From a virus, in the IMG/VR virus record IMGVR_UViG_3300033149_004005, positions 1 to 21,785 of that record: 21,785 bases of DNA, one strand, 5' to 3'. The notes beneath the pieces are model-generated. The model was given only the letters and a program-made list of their open reading frames with translations. It did not search any database and was not told where the DNA came from. Below, piece after piece: positions 14,313 through 21,694 of this stretch; within the stretch, counting starts at the first letter, position 1, and each line of letters begins with the position of its first letter. Position numbers and translations under genes: made by a program.

Positions 14313-14791
14313 TGGACGGGGTGTCGATCGGCATTGAGGGTGACAAACGGTTGCAACGGAAGCTGGCGGCGCTCGAGCGGCGAGACAAGACCAAGATCGT
14401 CAAAAAAGGGTTGCGCGAGGCCTCGAAGATTCTGCGTGATGCTGCGAGGCAAAATGCCCGGTCGATGGTTGGCGGGCAGATGGGGAGCCTGTTGGCACGA
14501 ACGTTGAAGTATTACATGCTTCGTATGCGACGGCGTGACCTGTATGGCATGCAGGTCAGACATAAGGCTGACGTGCCGGAGTTGGTGGATACGACGAAGG
14601 ACGACCAGAAATATTACATTCCCGCAGCGATCGAATATGGTCACGCCCTGCCGGGCTATGGCGGATCCGGTCGTAAGGATGTCGGTCCGATCCCTTACGT
14701 ACGACGAGCCTACGATGAAAAAGAGGATGCGGCGAAGCTCGCGTTCGAAGCATGTTTGAGACGGCAGGTGGAGGCAGTGTTCCGTGGCTGA
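14312..14791 (+). CDS. HK97 gp10-like tail or neck completion protein
   Basis: 159 residues from the ATG in TGATG, with AAGGAG upstream. The region GDKRLQRKLAALERRDKTKI and KKGLREASKILRDAARQNA, and the later IEYGHALPGYGGSG followed by PIPYVRRAYDE, fit the HK97 gp10 family of minor neck/tail proteins, which sit between head closure and tail terminator genes. It is strongly basic in the first half. It ends in an 8-base overlap with a GTG-started gene. Confidence 0.87.
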   Translation: MDGVSIGIEGDKRLQRKLAALERRDKTKIVKKGLREASKILRDAARQNARSMVGGQMGSLLARTLKYYMLRMRRRDLYGMQVRHKADVPELVDTTKDDQKYYIPAAIEYGHALPGYGGSGRKDVGPIPYVRRAYDEKEDAAKLAFEACLRRQVEAVFRG

Positions 14792-15167
14792 AGAAGCGGC
14801 ACTCTACGCCCTGCTCTCCGGTGTGGCAGGCCGGGTCTATCCGCAAGTGCTTCCACAAGGTGCGACATTGCCTGCCGTCGTTTATACACGGATCGGCGGC
14901 GGTGGCGATTACGCACTGGCTGGAGAGGTCTCGGCCAGGCGGAGCACTTGGCAGATCAGTGTTTGGGCCTCGACGTATAGCGCGGCTTTGTCGCTTGCGG
15001 CATCGGTGCGTTCGACCTTGACGGCCTATACGGGCACGTCGGCCGGGACCTCGATCGACCACATATCGATCGACGACGAAAGCGACCTGTACGCCGCACC
15101 GAACCAGATTGACGTTGCACGCCGGTACGGACGGCGGATTGATGTGACATTATGGACACAGGCATAA
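14784..15167 (+). CDS. Tail terminator / tail completion protein (DUF3168-like)
   Basis: 127 residues starting at GTG, with GGAGG at 14770-14774 spaced nine bases away. The sequence EEAALYALLSGVAGRVYPQV, LPAVVYTRI, TWQISVWASTYSAALSLA and YGRRIDVTLW is typical of the DUF3168 / lambda gpU-like fold. These proteins cap the tail tube and join it to the head. It stands in the conserved position just before the major tail protein, 12 bases away. Confidence 0.9.
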   Translation: MAEEAALYALLSGVAGRVYPQVLPQGATLPAVVYTRIGGGGDYALAGEVSARRSTWQISVWASTYSAALSLAASVRSTLTAYTGTSAGTSIDHISIDDESDLYAAPNQIDVARRYGRRIDVTLWTQA

Positions 15168-15179
15168 GGAGTCTGAATC

Positions 15180-15644
15180 ATGGCCTACGGTAAGCCAGGA
15201 GCTAATGCGCGGCTCTACGTTGCAGTAGACGCAGCCTTCAGTACGAACACGGAGGTGGCGGACGTCGTCAGCGTAAACTGGACAGGCGCCGAGCGCGGCG
15301 CCGAGGAGATCACGACACTCGCCGACATGTGGCGGCAGTACGAGCCGACGCTGGGTGAGGCCGGGTCGTTGGAGGTTGAACTGAATTATGCGGCGACGAA
15401 CAGCAGCGCAAGCTCGCAGCTGTTGCACGATTATTACGACAACGGTTCGACCGCCTATTGGGGCCTCCGGCTGATGGAATCCACCAACACGACGTTCACC
15501 GAGACGAGCTCTTCTCGGCTCTACGCTGCGGGGTTCATCACCTCGCTCGGTATCGAGGTTCCGGGCCCCGGCGGAATCGTCAAGTGTTCCGCGACGATCA
15601 AGCTGACCGGCCAGCCCACCGTCAAGGCGGTTGGCGAGTCCTAA
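15180..15644 (+). CDS. Major tail tube protein
   Basis: 154 residues, with AAGGAG before the ATG. The segments ANARLYVAVDAAF, VNWTGAERGAEEITTLAD, YYDNGSTAYWGLRL and GPGGIVKCSATIKLTGQP follow the beta-sandwich pattern of siphovirus tail tube proteins. The protein polymerises as stacked rings around the tape measure. It lies between the tail terminator and the chaperone genes, as expected. The good ribosome-binding site fits a high-copy product. Family assignment beyond tail tube is not possible by eye. Confidence 0.87.
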   Translation: MAYGKPGANARLYVAVDAAFSTNTEVADVVSVNWTGAERGAEEITTLADMWRQYEPTLGEAGSLEVELNYAATNSSASSQLLHDYYDNGSTAYWGLRLMESTNTTFTETSSSRLYAAGFITSLGIEVPGPGGIVKCSATIKLTGQPTVKAVGES

Positions 15645-15672
15645 TTGATTGTGACCAGGCAGGAGACGAGTC

Positions 15673-16017
15673 ATGTTGACACGTGAGCAGATTCTTGGCG
15701 CGGATGATCTTCCGCGTGAGAAGGTGGAAGTCCCGGAGTGGGGCGGATCGGTGTATGTGCGGACGATGACTGCCGCCGAGCGTGACGCCTTTGAACAGTC
15801 GCTCGTTGGCGATGGCAACACCGTACAACTGTCCAACGTGCGTGCTCGCCTGGCGGCCCTGACGATGGTGGACGTTGGAGGCAAGCGACTATTCAGCGAT
15901 GCGGACGTCGAGGCGCTCGGCCAGAAGAGCGCTGCGGCTTTGACCCGCATCGTCGAAGTCGCCCAGCGGCTCAACCGATTGCAGCCCGACGACATTGAGG
16001 ACCTGGCGGGAAACTGA
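15673..16017 (+). CDS. Tail assembly chaperone, short (G-like) form
   Basis: 114 residues, with GGAG upstream of the ATG. The sequence (DDLPREKVEVPEWGGSVYVR, MTAAERDAFEQSL, VRARLAALTMVDVGGKRLF) is typical of the N-terminal part of siphovirus chaperones. These hold the tape measure soluble during tail assembly, like lambda gpG. Its stop codon directly follows the slippery heptamer GGGAAAC. A fraction of ribosomes slipping back one base would continue into the T-like frame and make a 216-residue form. Confidence 0.9.
   Translation: MLTREQILGADDLPREKVEVPEWGGSVYVRTMTAAERDAFEQSLVGDGNTVQLSNVRARLAALTMVDVGGKRLFSDADVEALGQKSAAALTRIVEVAQRLNRLQPDDIEDLAGN
16008..16014 (+). promoter_or_regulatory. -1 ribosomal frameshift site GGGAAAC
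   Basis: In the zero frame the codons are GGA AAC preceded by G, which gives the canonical X XXY YYZ pattern, and a TGA stop follows at once (16015-16017). A GAGG at 15997-16000, seven bases upstream, could act as an internal Shine-Dalgarno stimulator. Slipping back one base enters the frame of the T-like segment without meeting a stop. Only a weak downstream hairpin (16019-16029) is visible. Confidence 0.9.
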
Positions 16018-16322
16018 GGCGGAATCCGCGGCGGCGGATGTACTTTACGCTGGCGCGTGCGCTGGGCATGACCGTTCGGGAAATGTTAAGCCGTATGGAC
16101 GCGGCCGAGCTCGCCGAGTGGTTGGCCTACATGAGTGTCGAACCGATCGGTGATGACCGGATCGATTTGGCAGCCGGAATACTTGCTACGATCATGTCGC
16201 GGCTCTGGTCGCAGTCATCCCTGCGACCTACGGACCTCATTCCCGATTATTGGCGTGGGCGAAGCGCGCAAAGTCTTGAGGAAATGCAGGCCCTGTTCAG
16301 GGCGATCGGGCGGAAGAAATAA
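16014..16322 (+). CDS. Tail assembly chaperone T-like extension, made by -1 frameshift
   Basis: This frame adds 102 residues to the short chaperone after the slip, joining as LAGN then LRRNPRRRMYFTLA. The sequence GMTVREMLSRMDAAELAEWL, AYMSVEPIGDDRIDLAAGIL matches the phage tail assembly protein T pattern. In lambda the GT fusion binds the tape measure through the T part and the tube protein through the G part. An ATG at 16038 exists but has no good ribosome-binding site, so independent translation is unlikely. The gene ends immediately before the tape-measure ATG. Confidence 0.88.
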   Translation: MRRNPRRRMYFTLARALGMTVREMLSRMDAAELAEWLAYMSVEPIGDDRIDLAAGILATIMSRLWSQSSLRPTDLIPDYWRGRSAQSLEEMQALFRAIGRKK

Positions 16323-16820
16323 ATGGCGACGAATGTTTACGTCAACGTAATCGCAAGGACCTCGGGGTTTACCCGGGGTATGCGACAGGCGCAGCGCGGC
16401 TTGCGGGACCTTCGCGTTTCGGTTGGCCGAAGCTATGCGAGCCTGATGCGGCTCAGCGCTGCCATTCTCGGCGTCGGCGGCGTGACCTATGCGCTCAAGA
16501 AAATGGTCGAGGCGACGGCGGACACCGAGACGGCATTGGCAAAGTTCAACGTCGTATTCGGTGAGCAAGCTAAGGCGATGCGAACATGGGCGAACGAGTT
16601 TTCTCGCAACATGAAGCTGGCGCAGACCGATACGCTCAAGTATCTATCGAGCGTCCAGGACTTGTTGGTCCCACTGGGGTTGGCCCGCAAGGACGCGGCG
16701 GAGCTGAGCAAGATTGCGGTGCAGGCGGCGGTCGACCTGGCCCGGTTCGGCGGCCGCGAGCCGGCGGACGCGATCCGCGCCTTGCAGGGCGCCTTGACCG
16801 GCGAGACCGAGGCCATGTGA
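16323..16820 (+). CDS. Tape measure protein, N-terminal part (broken frame)
   Basis: 165 residues starting right after the chaperone stop. The sequence is typical of siphovirus tape measures: VYVNVIARTSGFTRGMRQAQ, a hydrophobic stretch at about 41-60, and the conserved region DTETALAKFNVVFGEQAKAM through GREPADAIRALQGALTGE. It stops at TGA 16818-16820 in the middle of that conserved region. The expected continuation (KSFGVVLNEVQLKQEAM) follows in the -1 frame. Relative to an intact gene, the sequence ATGTGAAG looks as though it has an extra TG. It could be a real mutation, an assembly error, or a split gene translated in two parts. Confidence 0.9.
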   Translation: MATNVYVNVIARTSGFTRGMRQAQRGLRDLRVSVGRSYASLMRLSAAILGVGGVTYALKKMVEATADTETALAKFNVVFGEQAKAMRTWANEFSRNMKLAQTDTLKYLSSVQDLLVPLGLARKDAAELSKIAVQAAVDLARFGGREPADAIRALQGALTGETEAM

Positions 16821-17791
16821 AGAGCTTCGGGGTGGTGCTCAACGAGGTGCAGTTGAAGCAAGAAGCGATGGTCCTGGGCTTCAAGGAGTCCTTCAAGCAG
16901 ATACACCCGGCCATGCAGGGGTTGATTCGCCTGTCGGCCGTACTGCGTTTGTCGGCCGATGCGATGGGTGCCTCGGAGCGGATGGCCGGGACGTACATGA
17001 TGCAGATGCAGGAGCTGCGGGCACACGTCGCAGACCTGGCGGATAACCTTGGCGCCGTACTTCTGCCGACGGCCGCGTTCGCGATCGGAGAATTGAATAC
17101 GCTCTTGGGTGGTGCGGCGGATAATACGGCCGACCTGTCTCGACACGCAACGCGATTTGGCCTCGGAATCATCAATCTCGCCAAAAAGATCGGCATTGTC
17201 ATCGCGCCGATTATTGACTGGTTCTCCGGCCTGTTCAATGCGTGGAAGATGTTCATTCATGGAATGATTGCCGGTGTTGCCAAGCTTGCATCATATCTGC
17301 CGGGGACGATCGGCAAAGTCGGTCGCGAAGTGGCCCGCGAGTTCGGGGCCAGTGCCGCAGCAGCCGGGCAAAAGTCGTTCAAGGGATTCTGGGGTGCGCT
17401 GACATTATCCGGGCAGAGCCGCATGGAGCAATGGGGGGCCGGCGCCCGGACGCGATTCCTGGAGCAGCAGATGCAGCGTCAGAAGCTCATGGCCGGCCGG
17501 TTCGAGCGTGATAACTTGGCGGATCGCATGCGCGAGACGATCCGTGGCATGGTCGAGGGACTCAAGAGCGCGTTTCCGTCGCTGGCGGCAAAGACCCAAG
17601 ACGCAGCCAAGAAGGCCGCCGATACGATTCGGTCTGCCGGGGCGAGAGAGATCATGTTCCCGTACATGAGCGTCGCCGGGTTGTCTATCGGAGCCAATCC
17701 CGTGCTGAATCAATTGCAGATGATCCGTGCCGAGCAGCAAGAAACCAATCGGCAGCTCGGGCGCATTCGGAGGGATAATGGACTGCCATGA
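16817..17791 (+). CDS. Tape measure protein, C-terminal part
   Basis: 324 residues if translation restarts at the GTG of the GTGA overlap with the first part. The sequence continues the tape-measure core (KSFGVVLNEVQLKQEAMVLG, LRAHVADLADNLGAVLLPT) and has hydrophobic segments typical of this family (LLPTAAFAIGEL, IGIVIAPIIDWFSGLF, HGMIAGVAKLASYL). Joined to the first part it gives about 489 residues, a short tape measure implying a short tail. The Shine-Dalgarno match before the GTG is weak. Sequence upstream in this frame is only a shadow of the first part. It ends in an ATGA overlap with the next gene. Confidence 0.88.
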   Translation: MKSFGVVLNEVQLKQEAMVLGFKESFKQIHPAMQGLIRLSAVLRLSADAMGASERMAGTYMMQMQELRAHVADLADNLGAVLLPTAAFAIGELNTLLGGAADNTADLSRHATRFGLGIINLAKKIGIVIAPIIDWFSGLFNAWKMFIHGMIAGVAKLASYLPGTIGKVGREVAREFGASAAAAGQKSFKGFWGALTLSGQSRMEQWGAGARTRFLEQQMQRQKLMAGRFERDNLADRMRETIRGMVEGLKSAFPSLAAKTQDAAKKAADTIRSAGAREIMFPYMSVAGLSIGANPVLNQLQMIRAEQQETNRQLGRIRRDNGLP

Positions 17792-18681
17792 GTATCCAGA
17801 TCGACCTGACATCCGGCAATAGTGCCCAGCTCGGGCCGAACGGCTACGAGTATGATCGGATTGCTCGCGTCAGCGGATTATCGACGATGCTTGATAACGC
17901 TGCCAAGTTCCACGCAGCCATGCAGGCGCTGGCTATCCAGGCGGGGATCACGATCGGATCGCCACATCCGACGATTCCGACCGCCAGGTTGCGAGACGTG
18001 CGGATGATTTCTGCGGACGGGGCCTCGGTCCGGCTCGAATTGCACTATGTCGATGCCGATGAGGGTCCTCGCATGTCGCTGTCGTCGGCGCCGCAGGACG
18101 TCGAGACGAATATGGGGTACTTGGTCACGGAGAGCGAGATTGGCAAGGTTCAGTCGCGGGCGACGAGCAAAACCGCAATGTGCGTACAGCATACGTATCC
18201 GTCCGATTGGCCGGTCGAGCAATACGCCGGTCGGACCATCAAGACGGGGGTAACGGCCAACCGGCTCAAGCCGTGTCCGACGATGACAATCCGAAAGCGA
18301 GAATACGGCAAGACCTATGAAGATTACCTTCTGCTCATGACGCGGTTTGTCGGCCGGGTCAACAAGACGACTTGGAATGTCGCTCCACAGGCAGATGCTT
18401 ATACCTGGTTGTGCACCGGCATCGAGGTCGAGGCGGTCGACCATCGCCGCAAGTATGATTCTTGGGTTCGGCCGGACGAGCCGGGGACTTGGGACGTCAC
18501 GTACACGTTCCAATATCAGGGCGGTGATAAGTGGGACAAGCGGTTCGTTTTTCTTGATCCGGAGACGGGCCGCCCGATCGACCCGGACGAAACGGATGAT
18601 GACGGCGTAAACGTCGAGGTCAAGCGGTATCAGATTTACGATGCGGCCGACTTTAATGAGCTCGGTCTGACATCACAATAA
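17788..18681 (+). CDS. Putative distal tail protein, unrecognised family
   Basis: 297 residues from an ATGA start directly after the tape measure, where distal-tail or baseplate hub genes usually lie. The sequence is beta-rich with many Tyr, Trp and Asp (VRLELHYVDADEGPRMSL, WDVTYTFQYQGGDKWDKRFV). A Lys-Arg-rich middle (GRTIKTGVTANRLKPC, TIRKREYGKTYEDYLLLMTR) and an acidic C-terminus (IDPDETDDDGVNVEVK) complete it. I see no known distal-tail (Dit) or Tal signature and no enzymatic motif. The role is positional inference. Confidence 0.7.
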   Translation: MSIQIDLTSGNSAQLGPNGYEYDRIARVSGLSTMLDNAAKFHAAMQALAIQAGITIGSPHPTIPTARLRDVRMISADGASVRLELHYVDADEGPRMSLSSAPQDVETNMGYLVTESEIGKVQSRATSKTAMCVQHTYPSDWPVEQYAGRTIKTGVTANRLKPCPTMTIRKREYGKTYEDYLLLMTRFVGRVNKTTWNVAPQADAYTWLCTGIEVEAVDHRRKYDSWVRPDEPGTWDVTYTFQYQGGDKWDKRFVFLDPETGRPIDPDETDDDGVNVEVKRYQIYDAADFNELGLTSQ

Positions 18682-18692
18682 CGAGGTGAGCT

Positions 18693-20066
18693 ATGGCGAC
18701 GGTGCGATGGGTCGGCGGCGCGACGGCGACCGCACAGGTAGATGCATTGACGGTGGGCGGGACGATCGAGACAGACGATATTTTCAAGATTACGCTGACC
18801 GGCGAAAACGGTGATACGCACACCCTGAGCGTGACGGCCGGGTCGACGAATGCTGATACTGTGGCATCGAACATTGCAGCAGCCTTCAATGCCGAAACGC
18901 ATTACTTGTTCACCGGTATCACGGCTGCGGCCGTCGGTTCCGGCGGGCAATTGACTTTGACTGCTGACACTGCAGGCGTTCCGTTTTATTGCACGGTCGA
19001 GACGACGGAAGCTGGTGGCGGTGCGGCCGATGCCCAGACGTTCACACGATCGGCAACGACGGTCAACAGCGGGCCATACGACTGGAACACGGCGGAGAAT
19101 TGGGATACTGGCAGCATTCCCGCAGATGCCGACACGGTGTATGTAGAAGGGGCGACTATTCTCTATGGTTTGGATCAATCTGGTTCGTTCGGCGCGTTGG
19201 AGTCGCTGGCCGCTTTGCATATCAATCAATCCCAGGTGGGCAGCAACCCGGGCACTGGGCGATCGGCTGCCTATCTCGTGATCCCCGCCGATGAGGTCCA
19301 TATCAATGAATATGTCGGCCCTGGCTCAGTCGTGCAGTCAGGCCCTGTCATGGTGGACACCTCGAACACGGCGTCGACCATTGTAGTATACGGCGGGAGC
19401 AGCAATACGACCAGTACATTACCATCGGTTTGGCTTCTCGCCAACGCAGACACTACCGTTATTGACATTCGCGGTGGCATCGTTGGGATTGCATATGACT
19501 CAGGCAGTTCTAGCCTCATCAAGACATTGAGGGTTTCCGGCGGCTCTGTTTATACAGGCGACGGATTTTCTTGCTACGGGAGCGGTAATGGCGCAATCGA
19601 GATTTCTGGTGGAGTTGCGGATTTGGGCCTAGCCAATGACGTGCAAGACATTGACATTTTGGGCGGTACGGTCAAGATTCGCGAGAATGCCAACGACTTC
19701 CATGACTTGCGAATGGACGGCGGAACGCTTGAGCTCAGGATGGGAGACGACGGAACGGGTGGTGTGACTGTCTACGGTGGCACGCTTACATGGATTGGGT
19801 CGTCGACCACCGGCGGCATCAATTCGTTCGATATCTATGACGGGATGTTCATCTATGGCGGCGATCAGGATATTACGACGCTCAAGATTTACGGTGGAAT
19901 AGTAGACTGTACGGCAACGCATGACCAATATGGTGGTCGCACAGTTACGACCTGCTACCTTGAGCCCGGCGGAACGCTTATCGCGGATTTCTCGCAGATT
20001 ACGATTACCAGCGCGATTGCGCCGTACATTGACAATCGTGTCAAGTATGTCGCCGTTAGCCCATAA
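18693..20066 (+). CDS. Beta-solenoid tail fibre or surface protein
   Basis: 457 residues with GAGGTGAG before the ATG. Residues 1-120 (ATVRWVGGATATAQVDALTV, GDTHTLSVTAGSTNADTVAS) form an N-terminal module I recall from fibres of uncultured phages. At 130-152 DWNTAENWDTGSIPADADTV resembles the lead-in of autotransporter-like strand repeats. From about 225 to 430 a solenoid of short strands repeats an x-I/L-x-G-G-x-V pattern: IDIRGGIVGI, LRVSGGSVYTG, IEISGGVADLG, IDILGGTVKI, LRMDGGTLEL, VTVYGGTLTW, LKIYGGIVDC. No signal peptide is present, unlike the left-end spike genes. A fibre or adhesin role in the virion is likely. Confidence 0.75.
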   Translation: MATVRWVGGATATAQVDALTVGGTIETDDIFKITLTGENGDTHTLSVTAGSTNADTVASNIAAAFNAETHYLFTGITAAAVGSGGQLTLTADTAGVPFYCTVETTEAGGGAADAQTFTRSATTVNSGPYDWNTAENWDTGSIPADADTVYVEGATILYGLDQSGSFGALESLAALHINQSQVGSNPGTGRSAAYLVIPADEVHINEYVGPGSVVQSGPVMVDTSNTASTIVVYGGSSNTTSTLPSVWLLANADTTVIDIRGGIVGIAYDSGSSSLIKTLRVSGGSVYTGDGFSCYGSGNGAIEISGGVADLGLANDVQDIDILGGTVKIRENANDFHDLRMDGGTLELRMGDDGTGGVTVYGGTLTWIGSSTTGGINSFDIYDGMFIYGGDQDITTLKIYGGIVDCTATHDQYGGRTVTTCYLEPGGTLIADFSQITITSAIAPYIDNRVKYVAVSP

Positions 20067-20073
20067 GTGTGAC

Positions 20074-20514
20074 ATGCTGATTCCCACCTTACAATCCGGC
20101 CCACAGACTATCCGCAGTGTTGTGAATGCGCTTGTCCGCGCAGTCAATGGCCTGCTGGCAATCCGCGGCGACCGTTACATTCAGGTCTCGCGATCCCCGG
20201 TCGGGCTGGGCGTATCGCTCAACATTGAGCATGTAATGGAGCACCTCCGCGCAGGCGGCGGGGCGACGGCCGGTAGCAGTGTGCGGCTCGCTTACTGCCT
20301 GGAAGACGCACCGTCAGCATCGACGGTCCACTGTGCGCTGGATGATCCCGAAGGAGAGGTCATTATCGTGACTTGCCTGATTACCGGCGCTACGACGCTT
20401 GACGAGGCTGTGCCGAGGCTTGAGACCAATGCTGTGATCCCGGTCGCCAGAATCGGCCAAGACTGGTATTGCACGTCAATGTTTATCGGGTATTGCGCTG
20501 GGACATGTGAATGA
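20074..20514 (+). CDS. Hypothetical tail-module protein
   Basis: 146 residues from the ATG at 20074, seven bases after the solenoid stop; an in-frame ATG at 20047 would overlap that gene. No strong Shine-Dalgarno sequence decides between them. The N-terminus (QTIRSVVNALVRAVNGLL, AIRGDRYIQVSRSPVGLGVS) reads as an amphipathic helix plus a strand pair that recurs in phage tail clusters. The C-terminal part (GEVIIVTCLITGATTLDEAV, IGQDWYCTSMFIGYC) is beta-rich with several Cys. No named family is recognised. It ends in an ATGA overlap with the next gene. Confidence 0.65.
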   Translation: MLIPTLQSGPQTIRSVVNALVRAVNGLLAIRGDRYIQVSRSPVGLGVSLNIEHVMEHLRAGGGATAGSSVRLAYCLEDAPSASTVHCALDDPEGEVIIVTCLITGATTLDEAVPRLETNAVIPVARIGQDWYCTSMFIGYCAGTCE

Positions 20515-21368
20515 TGCGGGTTTTGTACGACTACGCCGAAAACCGTGTGCTCTTTGACGATGCTGCCGGGCAAGTGTTGGCTGGAGAGGGTGCAGTAACA
20601 CCGGATTATGTCGACCAGCAATACGAATGTCAGTTTTTGCCGCCCGGCAAAACGCCGCAGGCAATACACGTTGAGTTGGCCGGGTTCAAGGACTTGTTCC
20701 AGTTGTCCGACTATAAGCCGGCTGGATACGTACGGCCGAACGAATATAATATCAATGCTTACAGGGGCTATCAATGCTACCTTGACATGAACACAATGGA
20801 TGGTGAGTACTCGACCGTACACACGTACTTGCTGTCTCCAAGCCATGAGTGGTACCAAGGGGGGCGATGCCTGTGGTATGGCACGTCATCTGCTTCGTGG
20901 CGATCATATGGCCTGAGGCCTCCGTCCCGGATTCTTAGAAAAATGGGGGGCGACTGCCGCATAACGTACACCCAGTATGCTGTATTTCTGTCGTGTGAGG
21001 GCTCGCCAGAGTACCCTGATGTTCCGGATGGGTATTATGTTATCCAGGACTGGTATATGCCGAGCCGTTTTACTTGGACCGCACATACGCTCTGGATGTA
21101 TGTGATGATCCGCCACAATAGGATAGAGGTGGGGGTCGATGCGGTCGGGCAATACGACTCGCCGGCGCATCCGGACGTAGGGATGGTAGTATTCTACGGC
21201 TTCTTGTCTGTGCCGGACCTTGCTGTCAACGGACTTGTTCCGGAGCGAAGGTACATCGTGCCAAATACCGCATACGTCGCAGACTCCGTTCCATTGCCTG
21301 GCGGTGGTTGCCCGGCGCCTGACTATTGCCCTGTGCCTTGGCTGCCTACAGTAACAGTGAGAGTCTGA
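20511..21368 (+). CDS. Hypothetical beta-rich protein, possibly virion
   Basis: 285 residues. Two adjacent ATGs (20511 and 20514) can serve; the first gives an ATGA overlap. The sequence is rich in Tyr, Trp and Pro (NEYNINAYRGYQCYLDMNTM, SPSHEWYQGGRCLWYGTSSA, YVIQDWYMPSRFTWTAHTLW), suggesting a lectin-like or jelly-roll beta-sandwich, with a Pro-Cys-rich C-terminus (PGGGCPAPDYCPVPW). No signal peptide, membrane segment or catalytic motif is seen. Composition is AT-richer than the head genes. Its place after a fibre gene suggests a receptor-binding or decoration role, but I cannot name the family. Confidence 0.65.
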   Translation: MMRVLYDYAENRVLFDDAAGQVLAGEGAVTPDYVDQQYECQFLPPGKTPQAIHVELAGFKDLFQLSDYKPAGYVRPNEYNINAYRGYQCYLDMNTMDGEYSTVHTYLLSPSHEWYQGGRCLWYGTSSASWRSYGLRPPSRILRKMGGDCRITYTQYAVFLSCEGSPEYPDVPDGYYVIQDWYMPSRFTWTAHTLWMYVMIRHNRIEVGVDAVGQYDSPAHPDVGMVVFYGFLSVPDLAVNGLVPERRYIVPNTAYVADSVPLPGGGCPAPDYCPVPWLPTVTVRV

Positions 21369-21694
21369 TGGGGTGTTGCGGGAAACTTGCGAGAATCGTG
21401 GCTGGCCATTTGGCAAGTCGCACCAAGCCGGGGCCAATGCGGGTAAGCCGCCTGCAAATATGCTTGGCATGCGATTCCCTGTTGGTGATGTCCATGGCAA
21501 ACTATGTGCGGTGGGTTGCAAGCGGCCGGCGGGAAGAGCTTGTCGCGGCATCGCAGTCGTCGCATGGCGGCGTGAAGGTCTGCGGTGAATGTGGCTGTGC
21601 AATAGTCGCCAAGGCTGCACTTGCAGACGAGCAATGTCCGCTCGGCAAATGGAAAGGAGGTGATGATCGTGGCGTGCAAAGGAAGAAAGCGTAA
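21368..21694 (+). CDS. Small Cys-rich (zinc-ribbon-like) phage protein
   Basis: 108 residues from the ATG in a TGATG overlap. Cysteines fall in pairs: C3-C4, C32-x2-C35, C72-x2-C75 with C77, then C90 in a CPLGKW motif. The arrangement R-x3-C-x2-C, then C-x2-CGC, then CP-x-GKW recurs, from memory, in small proteins near the end of tail clusters in many tailed phages. Two pairs could coordinate zinc. About 35 residues between the pairs are helical and charged (YVRWVASGRREELVAAS). Its function is unknown. The 3' end carries the Shine-Dalgarno and start of the next tiny gene. Confidence 0.72.
   Translation: MGCCGKLARIVAGHLASRTKPGPMRVSRLQICLACDSLLVMSMANYVRWVASGRREELVAASQSSHGGVKVCGECGCAIVAKAALADEQCPLGKWKGGDDRGVQRKKA
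21653..21664 (+). promoter_or_regulatory. Full-length consensus Shine-Dalgarno sequence
   Basis: AAAGGAGGTGAT is a 12-base perfect complement of the usual bacterial 16S rRNA 3' tail. It is far longer than any other ribosome-binding site in the window. It lies inside the Cys-rich gene. The core AGGAGG ends eight bases before GTG 21669, while ATG 21663 is too close to be served. Confidence 0.85.

Noticed and set aside
16586-16816. Upstream part of the second tape-measure frame as coding
   Set aside because: The translation is Gly/Arg-rich and unlike a tape measure, while the other frame there is clearly tape-measure sequence.
16805-16825. Programmed -1 frameshift in the tape measure
   Set aside because: No X XXY YYZ heptamer occurs near the frame change; the codons before the stop are GCC ATG. 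An insertion or a restart explains it better.
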